From positions 1 through 64,000 of the forward strand of contig JAGVPG010000024.1 of the NCBI GenBank assembly GCA_020052375.1: a stretch of DNA of 64,000 bases. The letters are read 5' to 3'. Within the stretch, counting starts at the first letter, position 1; the number at the start of each line of letters is the position of its first letter. Below the pieces are notes generated by a model. It was given only the letters and a program-made list of their open reading frames with translations, was not told the origin of the DNA and did not search any database. This DNA comes from Actinomycetota bacterium. GTDB lineage: Bacteria > Actinomycetota > JAHEXW01 > JAGVPG01. The position numbers and the translations under genes are program-made. Of this stretch, positions 10,420-18,700 are shown piece by piece.

Positions 10420-10956
10420 CTATTCCACAACCACTATCTTCCCCGATAACATGCTCATCCCGCATGTGAAGTCGATCGTCTGTCCGGCTGCGTCAGGTAT
10501 GGGGATGTCCAGCGTTAGACTCCCATCGTCCGGCAGGTCTTTCGCTATCCCGAGGGAAGGAAATACGATCTGTTTGTCGCAACCGTTGGTGCTCTTTCTT
10601 TCGAACGTGATCCGGAGCGGCAGGCCCTTCTTGACCTCTATGGTATTAGGATCATAACCTCCCTGTACCTTGATCGTGACCTCCTGGCGGTCTCCCGCAG
10701 CTATCGCTTGACCTTTGATCTCCGCCTGGTTGCCACCACCGCAGCAAGCACACCCGGATCCACCGTCAGATCCGCTACCGCTACTCCCGCCGGTCTGCGT
10801 ATAACCGGTTTGCGCATCATCAGTAATAGACGCCGTCGATTCGCTGCCCGAGGCAAAAGCATACACGACCATTACTCCCAGGATCACACATAACCAGATA
10901 ATAACGATATTCCGCCTGACTCTTTCAGGTTTCCTCAGATTCTCTATAACGCTCAT
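10420..10956 (-). CDS. Membrane-anchored cupredoxin-like copper-binding protein
   Basis: 178 residues. One membrane segment (about 18-36) is followed by a Gly/Ser-rich linker with CACCGGG and a cupredoxin-like domain (about 90-178). That domain carries NGCDKQIVFPSLGI and the C-terminal FTCGMSMLSGKIVV. The Cys-Gly-Met-X-Met in the last loop resembles copper ligands of cupredoxin-like CupA-type proteins. Probably exposed outside the membrane, with CACC as an extra metal site (inference). It follows GGAGGT closely and is 6 bp from the SafE-cupredoxin gene, whose C-terminal domain it resembles. Confidence 0.82.
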   Translation of the reverse strand: MSVIENLRKPERVRRNIVIIWLCVILGVMVVYAFASGSESTASITDDAQTGYTQTGGSSGSGSDGGSGCACCGGGNQAEIKGQAIAAGDRQEVTIKVQGGYDPNTIEVKKGLPLRITFERKSTNGCDKQIVFPSLGIAKDLPDDGSLTLDIPIPDAAGQTIDFTCGMSMLSGKIVVVE

Positions 10957-10962
10957 TTAAGA

Positions 10963-12138
10963 CTACCTCCTCTTTTTCTTCGGTCTTTTCTTATTGTTGC
11001 TTTTTTGTTCAACGGGTTTTTCAAACACTTTTAAACCGACTGTCAACGTCATTCCTAAGACGATGATAAACGCGATCAGGCGGTTTCTCCATATGTCTGC
11101 AGTACTTATTTTTACTGTTCCGCCCGAACCGGTGACGTTCAAAGTCCCCTGATACATGCCCATGCCGCATGTGAAAGTAAACGTTCCTGCCTCTTTAGGC
11201 GTGAACTCTATCACAGTCTCGCCGAACGGTTTAAGTCTCTTATCTATACCGAACGCTGGAAATACGATGTATTCGCTACAAGCGTCGTTATCCGGACGAT
11301 AGAAGGTGATCCTTACCTTCGAGCCGACCTTGACGTCCAGCGTATCCGGTACGTACCGGCCTTGTATGTCTATGCGCCGCTCTTGCACTTTAGAAGTGCC
11401 AGTCTCGACTGTCTCCACCGGCTTTTGTTCGCTTTCGACGAATAACGAAGCTATATTATCCTGTGCATATTTGAAGTTGTATTTGAATCCATTAAGAACC
11501 AGGCCACGGTTCAAAACGACCAGGCCCAGGACGATGACGACTATTGCGGCAAAGACCATCATCGGTTTCTGGAACCTCTTGGCAAGATACGAAGCGAATG
11601 TACCATAGAAGAGCATAAGCGGGACCGTACCCAACCCGAAGGCGAGCATAGTCGCGCTGCCGGACAAAGCGCTGCCGGTACTAGCCGCATACAACACCAT
11701 CGCCTGCAGCGGCCCGCACGGCATAAAGCCGTTTATGAGTCCGAAGAATACCGGCGCGAACTGGTCTTCGCGTTGCGCCGACTTGAATATCCTTCTTGTT
11801 ATGAACTTCGGCATCCGGACCGAGAATACTCGCAGCCAAGGATGCACATCGAGCATGTTCAAAGCCAGAAGGATCATGAAAACACCGGCGATTATACTGA
11901 CCCAACCCCGGAACTTGCCAAGGTTCAGCACGGCGCCAAGAAGCCCGGCCATAGCTCCGACCGTCCCGTAAGATATCAGTTTCGCGCCGTTATAGTAGAT
12001 CTGCGGAAGTATGGACGCGAGCTTCGAGGCGTTCTTACCCTGTCCCGTCACTGAAAAGGTCAAAACGAAATTCCCGCACATGGCGATGCAGTGAAGACTG
12101 GTTATCAATCCTGTTATGAATATTGCTGTTAGTGCCAA
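10963..12138 (-). CDS. SafE/DsbD-like membrane protein fused to a cupredoxin domain
   Basis: 391 residues. The N-terminal two thirds is a six-helix membrane domain of the sulfite exporter TauE/SafE family, with SLHCIAMCGNF near residue 15 and NGFMPCGPLQAM near 135, both Cys-containing metal-transport hallmarks. A cupredoxin-like domain (about 250-340) with DACSEYIVFPAFGID and FTCGMGMYQGT follows. A final membrane helix and a Lys/Arg-rich tail end the protein. TTG start after GGAGGTC. The family is linked to copper handling and cytochrome oxidase copper supply; here it likely moves or sequesters copper. A BlaI-type operator (12155-12171) lies immediately upstream. Confidence 0.82.
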   Translation of the reverse strand: MALTAIFITGLITSLHCIAMCGNFVLTFSVTGQGKNASKLASILPQIYYNGAKLISYGTVGAMAGLLGAVLNLGKFRGWVSIIAGVFMILLALNMLDVHPWLRVFSVRMPKFITRRIFKSAQREDQFAPVFFGLINGFMPCGPLQAMVLYAASTGSALSGSATMLAFGLGTVPLMLFYGTFASYLAKRFQKPMMVFAAIVVIVLGLVVLNRGLVLNGFKYNFKYAQDNIASLFVESEQKPVETVETGTSKVQERRIDIQGRYVPDTLDVKVGSKVRITFYRPDNDACSEYIVFPAFGIDKRLKPFGETVIEFTPKEAGTFTFTCGMGMYQGTLNVTGSGGTVKISTADIWRNRLIAFIIVLGMTLTVGLKVFEKPVEQKSNNKKRPKKKRR

Positions 12139-12154
12139 CTCTCTGACCTCCGAA

Positions 12155-12171
12155 TACTACTAATCGTAGTA
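12155..12171. promoter_or_regulatory. BlaI/CopY-type operator before the SafE-cupredoxin gene
   Basis: Perfect inverted repeat TACTAC-N5-GTAGTA in the 50-bp gap between the M56 gene and the SafE gene. The half-site matches the BlaI/MecI consensus (TACTAC/GTAGTA). It suggests a second, internal BlaI-controlled promoter. Confidence 0.65.
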
Positions 12172-12189
12172 GTTTAAAGTTAAATTTTT

Positions 12190-13206
12190 TTAGTGTTTAT
12201 TAAGTCCTTTTGCGCAATCCTTTACGCAATCACTCGCCTGTCCGCTACCTGCTGAAACAAGACACTGCTTGGCACATGCGTTTCCATTCTGGCTGATTAC
12301 TTTCTCGCTGCCGATCGCAAACGGGATCGCTACGACCATCACTATAAAGACAGTGCTTACGATGACCGATAAAACACCAAGCCGCCAGGACACGCTGTGC
12401 CGGACACCCAGCAACCGTTTTACCCGTTTTGTCAGATGCGTCTGACCTAGTGGTGATGCGAGCCCTAGGTCATCCGTTGTAGCGATCTTCACGATCGCGC
12501 TGGCTAGAGTCGCCGGTTTCCCGGATACCTTACCGGCGTATGAATCGGCGAGTACCTCTTGCAAGTAACCCAGATGCACCGATAATTCCCTGATCATAGG
12601 GATGAAAAACAACCAGTCGGCGACAAACTCGACCGCCAACCGTTTCAAGGGATCCTTAGCTTTGAGATGGCTGATCTCATGTAGCATGGCGGCTTCGAGT
12701 TCGTCCTCGGTAAGTTCTCCGCAGATCGCGGTGGATATAATAACGGATGGCCTTAACAACCCTTGCACCAGGCAAACGGGTTTCTTGCTTTTTACCAGAT
12801 AAACCGGCACGGTGATCTGTGTCTTGTCAAATATCGCGTCTAGCACATGCCGCAGTTTGGGATCATTGACCGCCCCGCGCTTTAAGAGCGTCTGCTTGGA
12901 TTCGATCCTCCTGTCGAGATGGAACTTATGAGATACGCGATAGACGGCCCTGAAGAACCCTGCGGCCAGCAAAACAAAGATGAATAAGACGAGAGCGATC
13001 AATGGATAACCCTTTAACAACGAAAAGAATGTAAGACAACTGTCCCTGGACGCGATCAGCGCGTTCCTTAAAAAGGGCAGCCACCTGTAGATGTAAATGC
13101 TCCACAAACCGGCGACAAACAACCCCATACCGCCGACCAGGCCGAGAATGGTCAAAGGGTGTTCCCATATCTTGTTGTCCAGGTTCTTTGCTTGTTTAAA
13201 TCTCAT
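12190..13206 (-). CDS. M56-family membrane metallopeptidase (BlaR1-like sensor) with Cys-rich tail
   Basis: 338 residues. Membrane helices near 15-35, 50-70 and 290-310, with a zinc-protease HEXXH (MLHEISHL) near residue 172 in a cytosolic loop. BlaR1 proteins carry a penicillin-binding sensor after the last helix. Here there is only a short external tail with CAKQC and CVKDC (CX3C twice). That tail could bind copper or form disulfides (inference from operon content). It directly follows the BlaI gene (stop and start abutting) and is expected to cleave that repressor on signal. Confidence 0.85.
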   Translation of the reverse strand: MRFKQAKNLDNKIWEHPLTILGLVGGMGLFVAGLWSIYIYRWLPFLRNALIASRDSCLTFFSLLKGYPLIALVLFIFVLLAAGFFRAVYRVSHKFHLDRRIESKQTLLKRGAVNDPKLRHVLDAIFDKTQITVPVYLVKSKKPVCLVQGLLRPSVIISTAICGELTEDELEAAMLHEISHLKAKDPLKRLAVEFVADWLFFIPMIRELSVHLGYLQEVLADSYAGKVSGKPATLASAIVKIATTDDLGLASPLGQTHLTKRVKRLLGVRHSVSWRLGVLSVIVSTVFIVMVVAIPFAIGSEKVISQNGNACAKQCLVSAGSGQASDCVKDCAKGLNKH

Positions 13207-13632
13207 CTAGTCCCCGTTTTTATCGTCTATTACTTTATCGATCTCTTTCCTTAAAAGCTCAAGTTCTTCGCGGTCAAGGCCTTCAAAGGCGTCCACGAGA
13301 TTCGACAGCACGGGCTGGCGGTCGTCGGCAAACAAGCCGGTCAGGACCTCCTTAGATACCATATCCATTAGCTCTTGTTTAGTATAGACGGGCGTGTAGA
13401 TATATTTATTGCCGCTCTGGTGCTTGTTCAAGAGGCCCTTTTCCGCGAGCCTCCCGGTGACTGTCATAACGGTCGTATAGGCGATCCCTTTCTTGACGTG
13501 AAGCACCTCATAGACGTCCTTTACAGAAGCGCTGCCCTTATCCCATACGCAGTCCATGATATCGCACTCGAGGTGGCCGAATATCTTGCCTAATCCTTTT
13601 TGTCTTGGTCGAAATACGCTTGGAAAGTCCAT
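13207..13632 (-). CDS. BlaI/CopY-family transcriptional repressor
   Basis: 141 residues. The winged-helix BlaI/MecI core includes LGKIFGHLECDIMDCVWDKG, followed by YTTVMTVTGRLAEKGLL (recognition helix) and a C-terminal dimerisation region with LLRKEIDKV. It is the first gene of the copper operon. A palindromic operator lies between the -35 and -10 boxes 9-36 bp ahead of its start, consistent with autoregulation. No obvious CXC copper motif of enterococcal CopY is present, so copper sensing probably goes through the M56 protein (inference). Confidence 0.88.
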   Translation of the reverse strand: MDFPSVFRPRQKGLGKIFGHLECDIMDCVWDKGSASVKDVYEVLHVKKGIAYTTVMTVTGRLAEKGLLNKHQSGNKYIYTPVYTKQELMDMVSKEVLTGLFADDRQPVLSNLVDAFEGLDREELELLRKEIDKVIDDKNGD

Positions 13633-13640
13633 GTCCTCAT

Positions 13641-13668
13641 TTTATACTACACAGTGTAGGAATGTCAA
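13641..13668 (-). promoter_or_regulatory. Promoter of the copper operon with embedded BlaI operator
   Basis: Minus strand: TTGACA (13663-13668), 16-base spacer, TATAAA (13641-13646). The spacer contains the perfect palindrome CTACAC-A-GTGTAG (13647-13659), so repressor binding would exclude RNA polymerase. Confidence 0.75.
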
Positions 13669-13680
13669 GAAGGGGGAGAC

Positions 13681-13745
13681 GGGGTCAGGTCTTGTATTTC
13701 AACATCCGGCCATAACAAAAATGGTAAAATACAAGACCTGACCCC
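13681..13745. repeat. 19-bp perfect inverted repeat (GGGGTCAGGTCTTGTATTT type)
   Basis: Arms 13681-13699 and 13727-13745 are exact reverse complements (GGGGTCAGGTCTTGTATTT), enclosing 27 nt, and the second arm is followed by TTTTT on the plus strand. Similar palindromes occur as dispersed elements in many bacteria. It separates the copper operon from the YdjY lipoprotein gene. Confidence 0.75.
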
Positions 13746-13764
13746 TTTTTAAAAAAGCAAAATG

Positions 13765-15048
13765 CTACTTGAGTTTATAGATCACGATGACCGGCTTTCC
13801 GTCTTCGGGTAATACACCCTGTATGCCGGTAAACCTCGAATTCGGTGACAGGAAACGCTTGACTGTATCCGTCATCGGATACATCCCGTTACTCGTCACA
13901 GCGATCGGGCAGCTTTCCAGACAGGTTATACAACCGGTGTTTTTCGTGCGAGCCGCCTTCTGGTTGCCTCCGAAATGGATCTCGAATCCGTTACCTGACG
14001 AATCCGATATGATGTCGCCTAACGACAGCTTGTCGCTCTTGCCAGGGATGATCGCTGTTACATCCAGTACGTCACCCTTGACTACCTGGCCGACGGTTTC
14101 CCCGAGCTTAAGATTATTACCCGGCTTAGCGCCGATCTGGACCAATGCTTCATAGAAATCATTCTGATTGGAGTAGGCCTTCAGGATAGCCCGATCACCG
14201 TACTTGCCGTCCTTGAAAACGATACCCCAGTGGACTGTCGGCTCAAATAGATGTATACCGTTTACCTCGGTATATATCCTGATCTCCTTGTCCTTCTTAC
14301 TCACCAGAAGTGGTCGTGTAGCGGTCGGCATCTCATTTGACGATTTCATTTCTAAAGCAGGCGTCCGTCCTTCTCCGAACTTAAGAGAGTAGGTAAAGAT
14401 CACCGCCTCTCCGTCTTTCGGCAAGTTTTCGCTGTTGGCTGTCCACTTTAGCTTACCTTCCTTATAGCCGCCTTGCGGGTAGACCGCATTACTGGTTATG
14501 GCTATGGGACAGCTTTCCAGACAAGTGATGCACCCTGTGTTGTTATCCTTTGCGGCTTTCAGGTTCCCGCCAAACCTTACATCGAAATCCTTGCCGTTCG
14601 GATCCTTGATCACCTTGGATAACGGGATGTTCTGCTTATCACCCCAAGACGCTGTCACCTTGAGTGCTTCACCATCGACAAACTTGCCGTCCGTCTTATC
14701 GATCTGAAGATTATCTCCCGGCATCGCGCCGATCTCCACGAGCGCCGCATGAAACTTTTCATGGCTGGCATAGCTCTTAAAGAGGGCTTTGTCGGCGACC
14801 TTGCCGTCTTTAAACACTATACCCCAGTGTATCGAAGGCTCCGTAAAAGCCTTCCCCTGGACTTCCGTGTAGATCATGACCTTTTTGCCCTGTTTGTCCA
14901 CGACTATCGGATTGTCCTTTGTGACCTGTTTTATCAAGTCAGCCGACTTCTTTTCCTCTGTCTTTTTATCTGTTTCGCAACCTGCGACTATCGCCAAAAG
15001 AACCGGAACGATCGCGAGTAGCGCAATTGCTTTTAGTAACCTTTTCAA
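13765..15048 (-). CDS. Lipoprotein with two tandem YdjY-like domains
   Basis: 427 residues. A signal peptide ends in a lipobox (AIVAGC, Cys24). Two homologous halves (about 45-225 and 245-420) each contain EPS/TVHWGIVFKDGK, an A(L/I)V(E/Q)IGA.PG motif and a cysteine motif NTGCITCLESCPIA.TSN. This is the signature of the YdjY family, whose function is poorly defined; the CX2CX3C motif may bind a redox centre. TTG start 8 nt after GGAGGT. It stands alone on the minus strand. A redox or metal role outside the membrane is inference. Confidence 0.8.
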   Translation of the reverse strand: MKRLLKAIALLAIVPVLLAIVAGCETDKKTEEKKSADLIKQVTKDNPIVVDKQGKKVMIYTEVQGKAFTEPSIHWGIVFKDGKVADKALFKSYASHEKFHAALVEIGAMPGDNLQIDKTDGKFVDGEALKVTASWGDKQNIPLSKVIKDPNGKDFDVRFGGNLKAAKDNNTGCITCLESCPIAITSNAVYPQGGYKEGKLKWTANSENLPKDGEAVIFTYSLKFGEGRTPALEMKSSNEMPTATRPLLVSKKDKEIRIYTEVNGIHLFEPTVHWGIVFKDGKYGDRAILKAYSNQNDFYEALVQIGAKPGNNLKLGETVGQVVKGDVLDVTAIIPGKSDKLSLGDIISDSSGNGFEIHFGGNQKAARTKNTGCITCLESCPIAVTSNGMYPMTDTVKRFLSPNSRFTGIQGVLPEDGKPVIVIYKLK

Positions 15049-15193
15049 AATATGTCACCTCCCTCACATAAGGTATATTTATTACTATTATAAAGGTTTC
15101 TATACTATTTGCAAGCCGAATAAGCAAATCACTTGCAAAGAGGGTTCTGTGCAATAAAAGGAACGTGATTCTCAGATAGGACTACTCACCTAT

Positions 15194-16285
15194 CTACACC
15201 GCAAATCTGAAATAGATGACATCTCCGTCTTTTACTACATATTCCTTGCCTTCAAGTCTCCAGTGCCCGTGTTCTTTTGCAGCGTGCATGGAACCTGCCT
15301 TATCCAGATCACCGAAAGCGACGACTTCCGCCTTGATAAAGCCGCGTTCCATATCCGTATGCACTTTGCCGGCCGCCTTCCTGGCTGTTGTCCCTTCAGG
15401 GATATTCCACGCGTGCGCCTCGTTGGGATTGGCTGTAAAGAACGTGATAAGGCCTAATAATTTGAAGACCGCGTGGACCAACTGCAATAGGGGCGATTCT
15501 TCCAGCCCCATATCTTTTAGAAACTCGACGGCCTCCGCCTCGTCCAGCTCGGAGATCTCCTCTTCGATCTCGACCGGTAGAGCGATTACTCCTGCCTCCA
15601 TTTGTTTCGCCTTCTCCTCGACCTCCCGTACAAGCGGGTTACTCGAGTCAAAAGTATCCCCCTCTCCTACATTGGCAACAAAAATGACCGGTTTCAGAGT
15701 AAGAAGCGGCACGTCCTTAAGATGTTCTTTCTGCTCATCAGTCATGTCTTTAGGCCGGAGCATGATCCCTTTGTCTAGCTTCTCCGTTATCGCCGCAAGT
15801 AAGTCGTGCTGGATGACGGCTTCTTTATCGCCTGTCTTCGCCCGCCTTTCCAACTCTGTTATCCGCCTGTCTATAATACTTAGGTCCGCTAGCATCAGTT
15901 CCAGGGCGATCGTTTCGATGTCTTCAGCAGGACTGATCCTTCCTTCAACGTGGGCGATCGTATCGGATGAGAAACAACGGACTACGTGGACCAGGACATC
16001 CGCGTCCCGTATATGGCTCAGGAACTTGTTCCCCAGGCCCTCGCCCTTACTGGCCCCCTTGACCAGGCCGGCAACATCCATAAACCTGATGTTCGCGGGG
16101 ACCATCTGTTTTGAACCCGCTATCTGTTGTACTCGCGCAAGACGGTTGTCCGTGATCTCGACCATCCCGATGTTGGGTTCGATCGTCGTAAACGGATACA
16201 TGTCGGTCACCGCATGGACTCTGGTGACGGCATTGAATAGAGTAGTCTTTCCCGCGTTCGGCATCCCTATGATCCCTACCTGCAT
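15194..16285 (-). CDS. ychF: Obg-like ATPase YchF
   Basis: 363 residues, the usual length. The N-terminal P-loop reads GMPNAGKTTLFNAVT, with DVAGLVKGASKGEGLGNKFL as switch II. A coiled-coil insertion lies around 130-190, and a C-terminal TGS-like domain ends with YVVKDGDVIYFRFAV. A conserved ribosome-associated protein of the Obg family that prefers ATP. The start ATG follows GAGGTG. A long antisense frame across this gene is a shadow. Confidence 0.95.
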   Translation of the reverse strand: MQVGIIGMPNAGKTTLFNAVTRVHAVTDMYPFTTIEPNIGMVEITDNRLARVQQIAGSKQMVPANIRFMDVAGLVKGASKGEGLGNKFLSHIRDADVLVHVVRCFSSDTIAHVEGRISPAEDIETIALELMLADLSIIDRRITELERRAKTGDKEAVIQHDLLAAITEKLDKGIMLRPKDMTDEQKEHLKDVPLLTLKPVIFVANVGEGDTFDSSNPLVREVEEKAKQMEAGVIALPVEIEEEISELDEAEAVEFLKDMGLEESPLLQLVHAVFKLLGLITFFTANPNEAHAWNIPEGTTARKAAGKVHTDMERGFIKAEVVAFGDLDKAGSMHAAKEHGHWRLEGKEYVVKDGDVIYFRFAV

Positions 16286-16308
16286 GGCACCTCATTAACC
16301 AGCTTGTT

Positions 16309-16397
16309 GCTAGTAGCTTGTAGCTTAAAACCAAAACGACATCTCGTCTTGTATTTATACTATAGTAGTGTAATCTTGTAAGCTACAAGCTACTAGC
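16309..16397. repeat. Inverted-repeat element GCTAGTAGCTTGTAGCTTA (copy 1)
   Basis: Arms 16309-16327 and 16379-16397 are perfect 19-bp reverse complements and the right arm runs into TTTTTTT on the plus strand. It lies between the divergent ychF and GGDEF-EAL genes. A related element is at 30651-30718 in front of the aminotransferase gene. Confidence 0.75.
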
Positions 16398-16481
16398 TTT
16401 TTTTCACTTCATTTCTGTATAAAAAAGTTGTATAATATTTAGGTCATGTAAATAGCAGCAGTCTTCTTAAAGAGGGTAGCG

Positions 16482-17870
16482 ATGACTGATTCCTCCCAAG
16501 AAACACCTGCACAAAAAAACAGGGAGAGCAGTAAGAAGATCCTGATGCGTTATCTTGACCTCGGTTCATTGAGCGCTGAGAACAAGATGCTGCGCAGCCT
16601 TCTTTATGACGAGATCACCGGCCTGCCCACCTTATCCCTATTCCTCGATGAGATAACCTTCACCCTAAAGACAAAAGGACAGGTCGGCATCCTCTACCTC
16701 GACATAGAGCGGTCCGCCAAGATCCAGGAAGCCTTCGGCTATCAGGTCTTCGACCAGACTCTGAACATCGTCAGCCGGGTATTGGATAAACTCAGAGGCA
16801 CATGCATAAGAAAGGAAGACACGGTCGCCGCCGTCATGAAATGCGGTAATGCTTTCGTGGTCCTCCTTTCTCCGCCGCGCAAGCAGAAGCAGATAAAACC
16901 GGAAGACCTTTTGAATATCAGAAAGAGGCTGGTCAAAACACTACGCAGCGAAGTCAAGAAACAGCTCGATCCTAACGTCTACCGGCGTTTCTACTGCCGC
17001 TGCGGCACGGCTCTTATCGAAAGCAAGCCCGGATTGAGCATTGAACACCTTGTGTTCAATGCCGTCGAACGCGCCCGCGAAAATGCGAGTGACAAGGAGC
17101 TGGAACACAGGGAGCTCAAACTGGCTGAATTAAGACAGGCCATCGAGTTGGACCAGATTACGACAGTCTTCCAGCCGGTCGTCCATCTCGATTCCAAAAA
17201 GGTCATCGCCTATGAGGCCTTCAGTCGTGGACCGAAGGGGATCGAGGATCCGGAAACGCTTTTTAAGATCGCCCACGACGGCGATTGTGTTTGGAAGCTG
17301 GATCAGGCTTGCCGTGAGAAGGCGTTCATGTCTGCCAACGGCCTGCCGACCGATTTCTTGTTCATCAATATCTACCCGCACGCCATCGGTGACCCGGAGT
17401 TGAAGAACATCGGCGACTCCCTGGCGCTAGCCCAAAGCAAGCTCGGTCCGGAACAACTGATCTTCGATGTCAGCGAGCAATCGATGGTCGACGATTTCGA
17501 GCTCTTCCCGACGATGCTTCATTACCTGAAGACGATCGGTTTTAAGATCTGCATAGACGATGCCGGCAGCGGATACTACGGCGGCCTCGAGTTGATGGCG
17601 CGAGCCAAGCCGGATTTCGTTAAGATCGATATCCATCTGATAAGGAATATCGACAGCGATGAGATAAGGCAGGACCTTTGCGAGACCATCGTCAAGTTCG
17701 CCAATAAGGCCGGCGCGTTCGTTTCGGCCGAAGGCATAGAGACAGTCGACGAGCTTAGAAAACTGCAAGACATCGGCGTTCAGTTCGGGCAGGGATACCT
17801 ATTCGCCGAGCCCGCCGCTCCATTCCCGAAATTAAAAAGAATACGCGCCAAGAAATCCACAAATAACTGA
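16482..17870 (+). CDS. Degenerate GGDEF plus EAL domain protein
   Basis: 462 residues. A GGDEF-like domain (about 45-200) begins LLYDEITGLPTLSLF, but the active-site loop reads KCGNAFVVL in place of GGDEF, so cyclase activity is unlikely. An EAL domain (about 210-455) has AYEAFSRGP (EAF variant), FDVSEQSM, CIDDAGSGY, PDFVKID, AEGIET and GQGYLFAEP. Most metal ligands of an active c-di-GMP phosphodiesterase appear present. No membrane segment. Possible c-di-GMP hydrolase or sensor. It lies just upstream of the exosortase locus but has its own start region, so functional linkage is not shown. Confidence 0.88.
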   Translation: MTDSSQETPAQKNRESSKKILMRYLDLGSLSAENKMLRSLLYDEITGLPTLSLFLDEITFTLKTKGQVGILYLDIERSAKIQEAFGYQVFDQTLNIVSRVLDKLRGTCIRKEDTVAAVMKCGNAFVVLLSPPRKQKQIKPEDLLNIRKRLVKTLRSEVKKQLDPNVYRRFYCRCGTALIESKPGLSIEHLVFNAVERARENASDKELEHRELKLAELRQAIELDQITTVFQPVVHLDSKKVIAYEAFSRGPKGIEDPETLFKIAHDGDCVWKLDQACREKAFMSANGLPTDFLFINIYPHAIGDPELKNIGDSLALAQSKLGPEQLIFDVSEQSMVDDFELFPTMLHYLKTIGFKICIDDAGSGYYGGLELMARAKPDFVKIDIHLIRNIDSDEIRQDLCETIVKFANKAGAFVSAEGIETVDELRKLQDIGVQFGQGYLFAEPAAPFPKLKRIRAKKSTNN

Positions 17871-17952
17871 AATATTCCCATTCCTTAAGACTCAGGTCGA
17901 CCCCTTGTAATCCCACATCTTGTACGAACGATAGTTAATATTCACAAAATAC

Positions 17953-17981
17953 TTGAGTTTTGCACCGGATGATACGATAAT
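17953..17981 (+). promoter_or_regulatory. Likely promoter of the exosortase operon
   Basis: TTGAGT (17953-17958), 17-base spacer, GATAAT (17976-17981), about 60 bp before the TTG start of the first gene. Good but not perfect match to the sigma-70 consensus. Confidence 0.6.
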
Positions 17982-18043
17982 TGTATTAAGGTGCTGTAAA
18001 TTATACAGCGTATCGTGTAAGAATTACAGCGGAGAGCGGTGCT

Positions 18044-18700
18044 TTGAATTTAACATGGCTGTTTCATGAGTATCAGCGCAACCTACTACAGGTCCTTTTT
18101 GATAACCCGGGCAACCCCCTGCACATAAGCGAGCTCGCACGGCGCGCAAATATAGACTCCGGCAACGCGAAAAGATATCTAGAGAAGTTTGCAACCCAAA
18201 ACATAGTCAATCTCGACAAGCACAGTAAGATGACCTTCGTCACACCCGATCTTGACAACCCGGTGACTTCCAAGATCTTCGAACTTTTTGAACTAAGCCG
18301 CATGAGAAGCTTTTTCGAGAGCAATGAAGTATATGGCAAAGTCCTGCCTCGCGTTGCCACTGCCCTCCTTGAGGAGATCGACGGCATCAGGATGATCAAT
18401 CTGATCAGACCGCGCAGTCACAACGGAGATGATCCTCTCAGTATGGTCCTGGTGATCGTTGTCACGAACGGATACCACGAAGAGGATCCCGCGATAACGG
18501 CCGATAAGGTCTGTCGCAAAAACGGCCTACCATTGTCACTTCAGCCTCTCATCATCCGCTCTCAAGACTTTAAGGACGGATGGCAAAAACATGAGACCTT
18601 CTACACCGATCTATGGCATGAGCGTGTCGTACTGTACGGCGAGAGCTATCTGTGGCGCATGGTCGCTGATCAGGGTGTTCCGGAGGTGGGACGGAAATGA
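18044..18700 (+). CDS. Winged-helix regulator heading the exosortase operon
   Basis: 218 residues. An N-terminal winged helix (about 8-65) with PLHISELARRANIDSGNAKRYLEKF resembles ArsR/MarR-like repressors. The C-terminal part (about 85-215) with VVLYGESYLWRMV resembles a degenerate nucleotidyltransferase-type domain seen in similar wHTH proteins. TTG start, 7 nt after GGAGAG; the nearby ATG is out of frame. Its stop overlaps the next start (ATGA), so it is translated with the substrate gene. Likely a local regulator of the operon (inference). Confidence 0.75.
   Translation: MNLTWLFHEYQRNLLQVLFDNPGNPLHISELARRANIDSGNAKRYLEKFATQNIVNLDKHSKMTFVTPDLDNPVTSKIFELFELSRMRSFFESNEVYGKVLPRVATALLEEIDGIRMINLIRPRSHNGDDPLSMVLVIVVTNGYHEEDPAITADKVCRKNGLPLSLQPLIIRSQDFKDGWQKHETFYTDLWHERVVLYGESYLWRMVADQGVPEVGRK

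Noticed and set aside
15216-16298. 360-codon open frame on the plus strand across ychF
   Set aside because: Shadow frame: Ser/Ser-Arg rich composition, no domain, and ychF on the other strand is certain.
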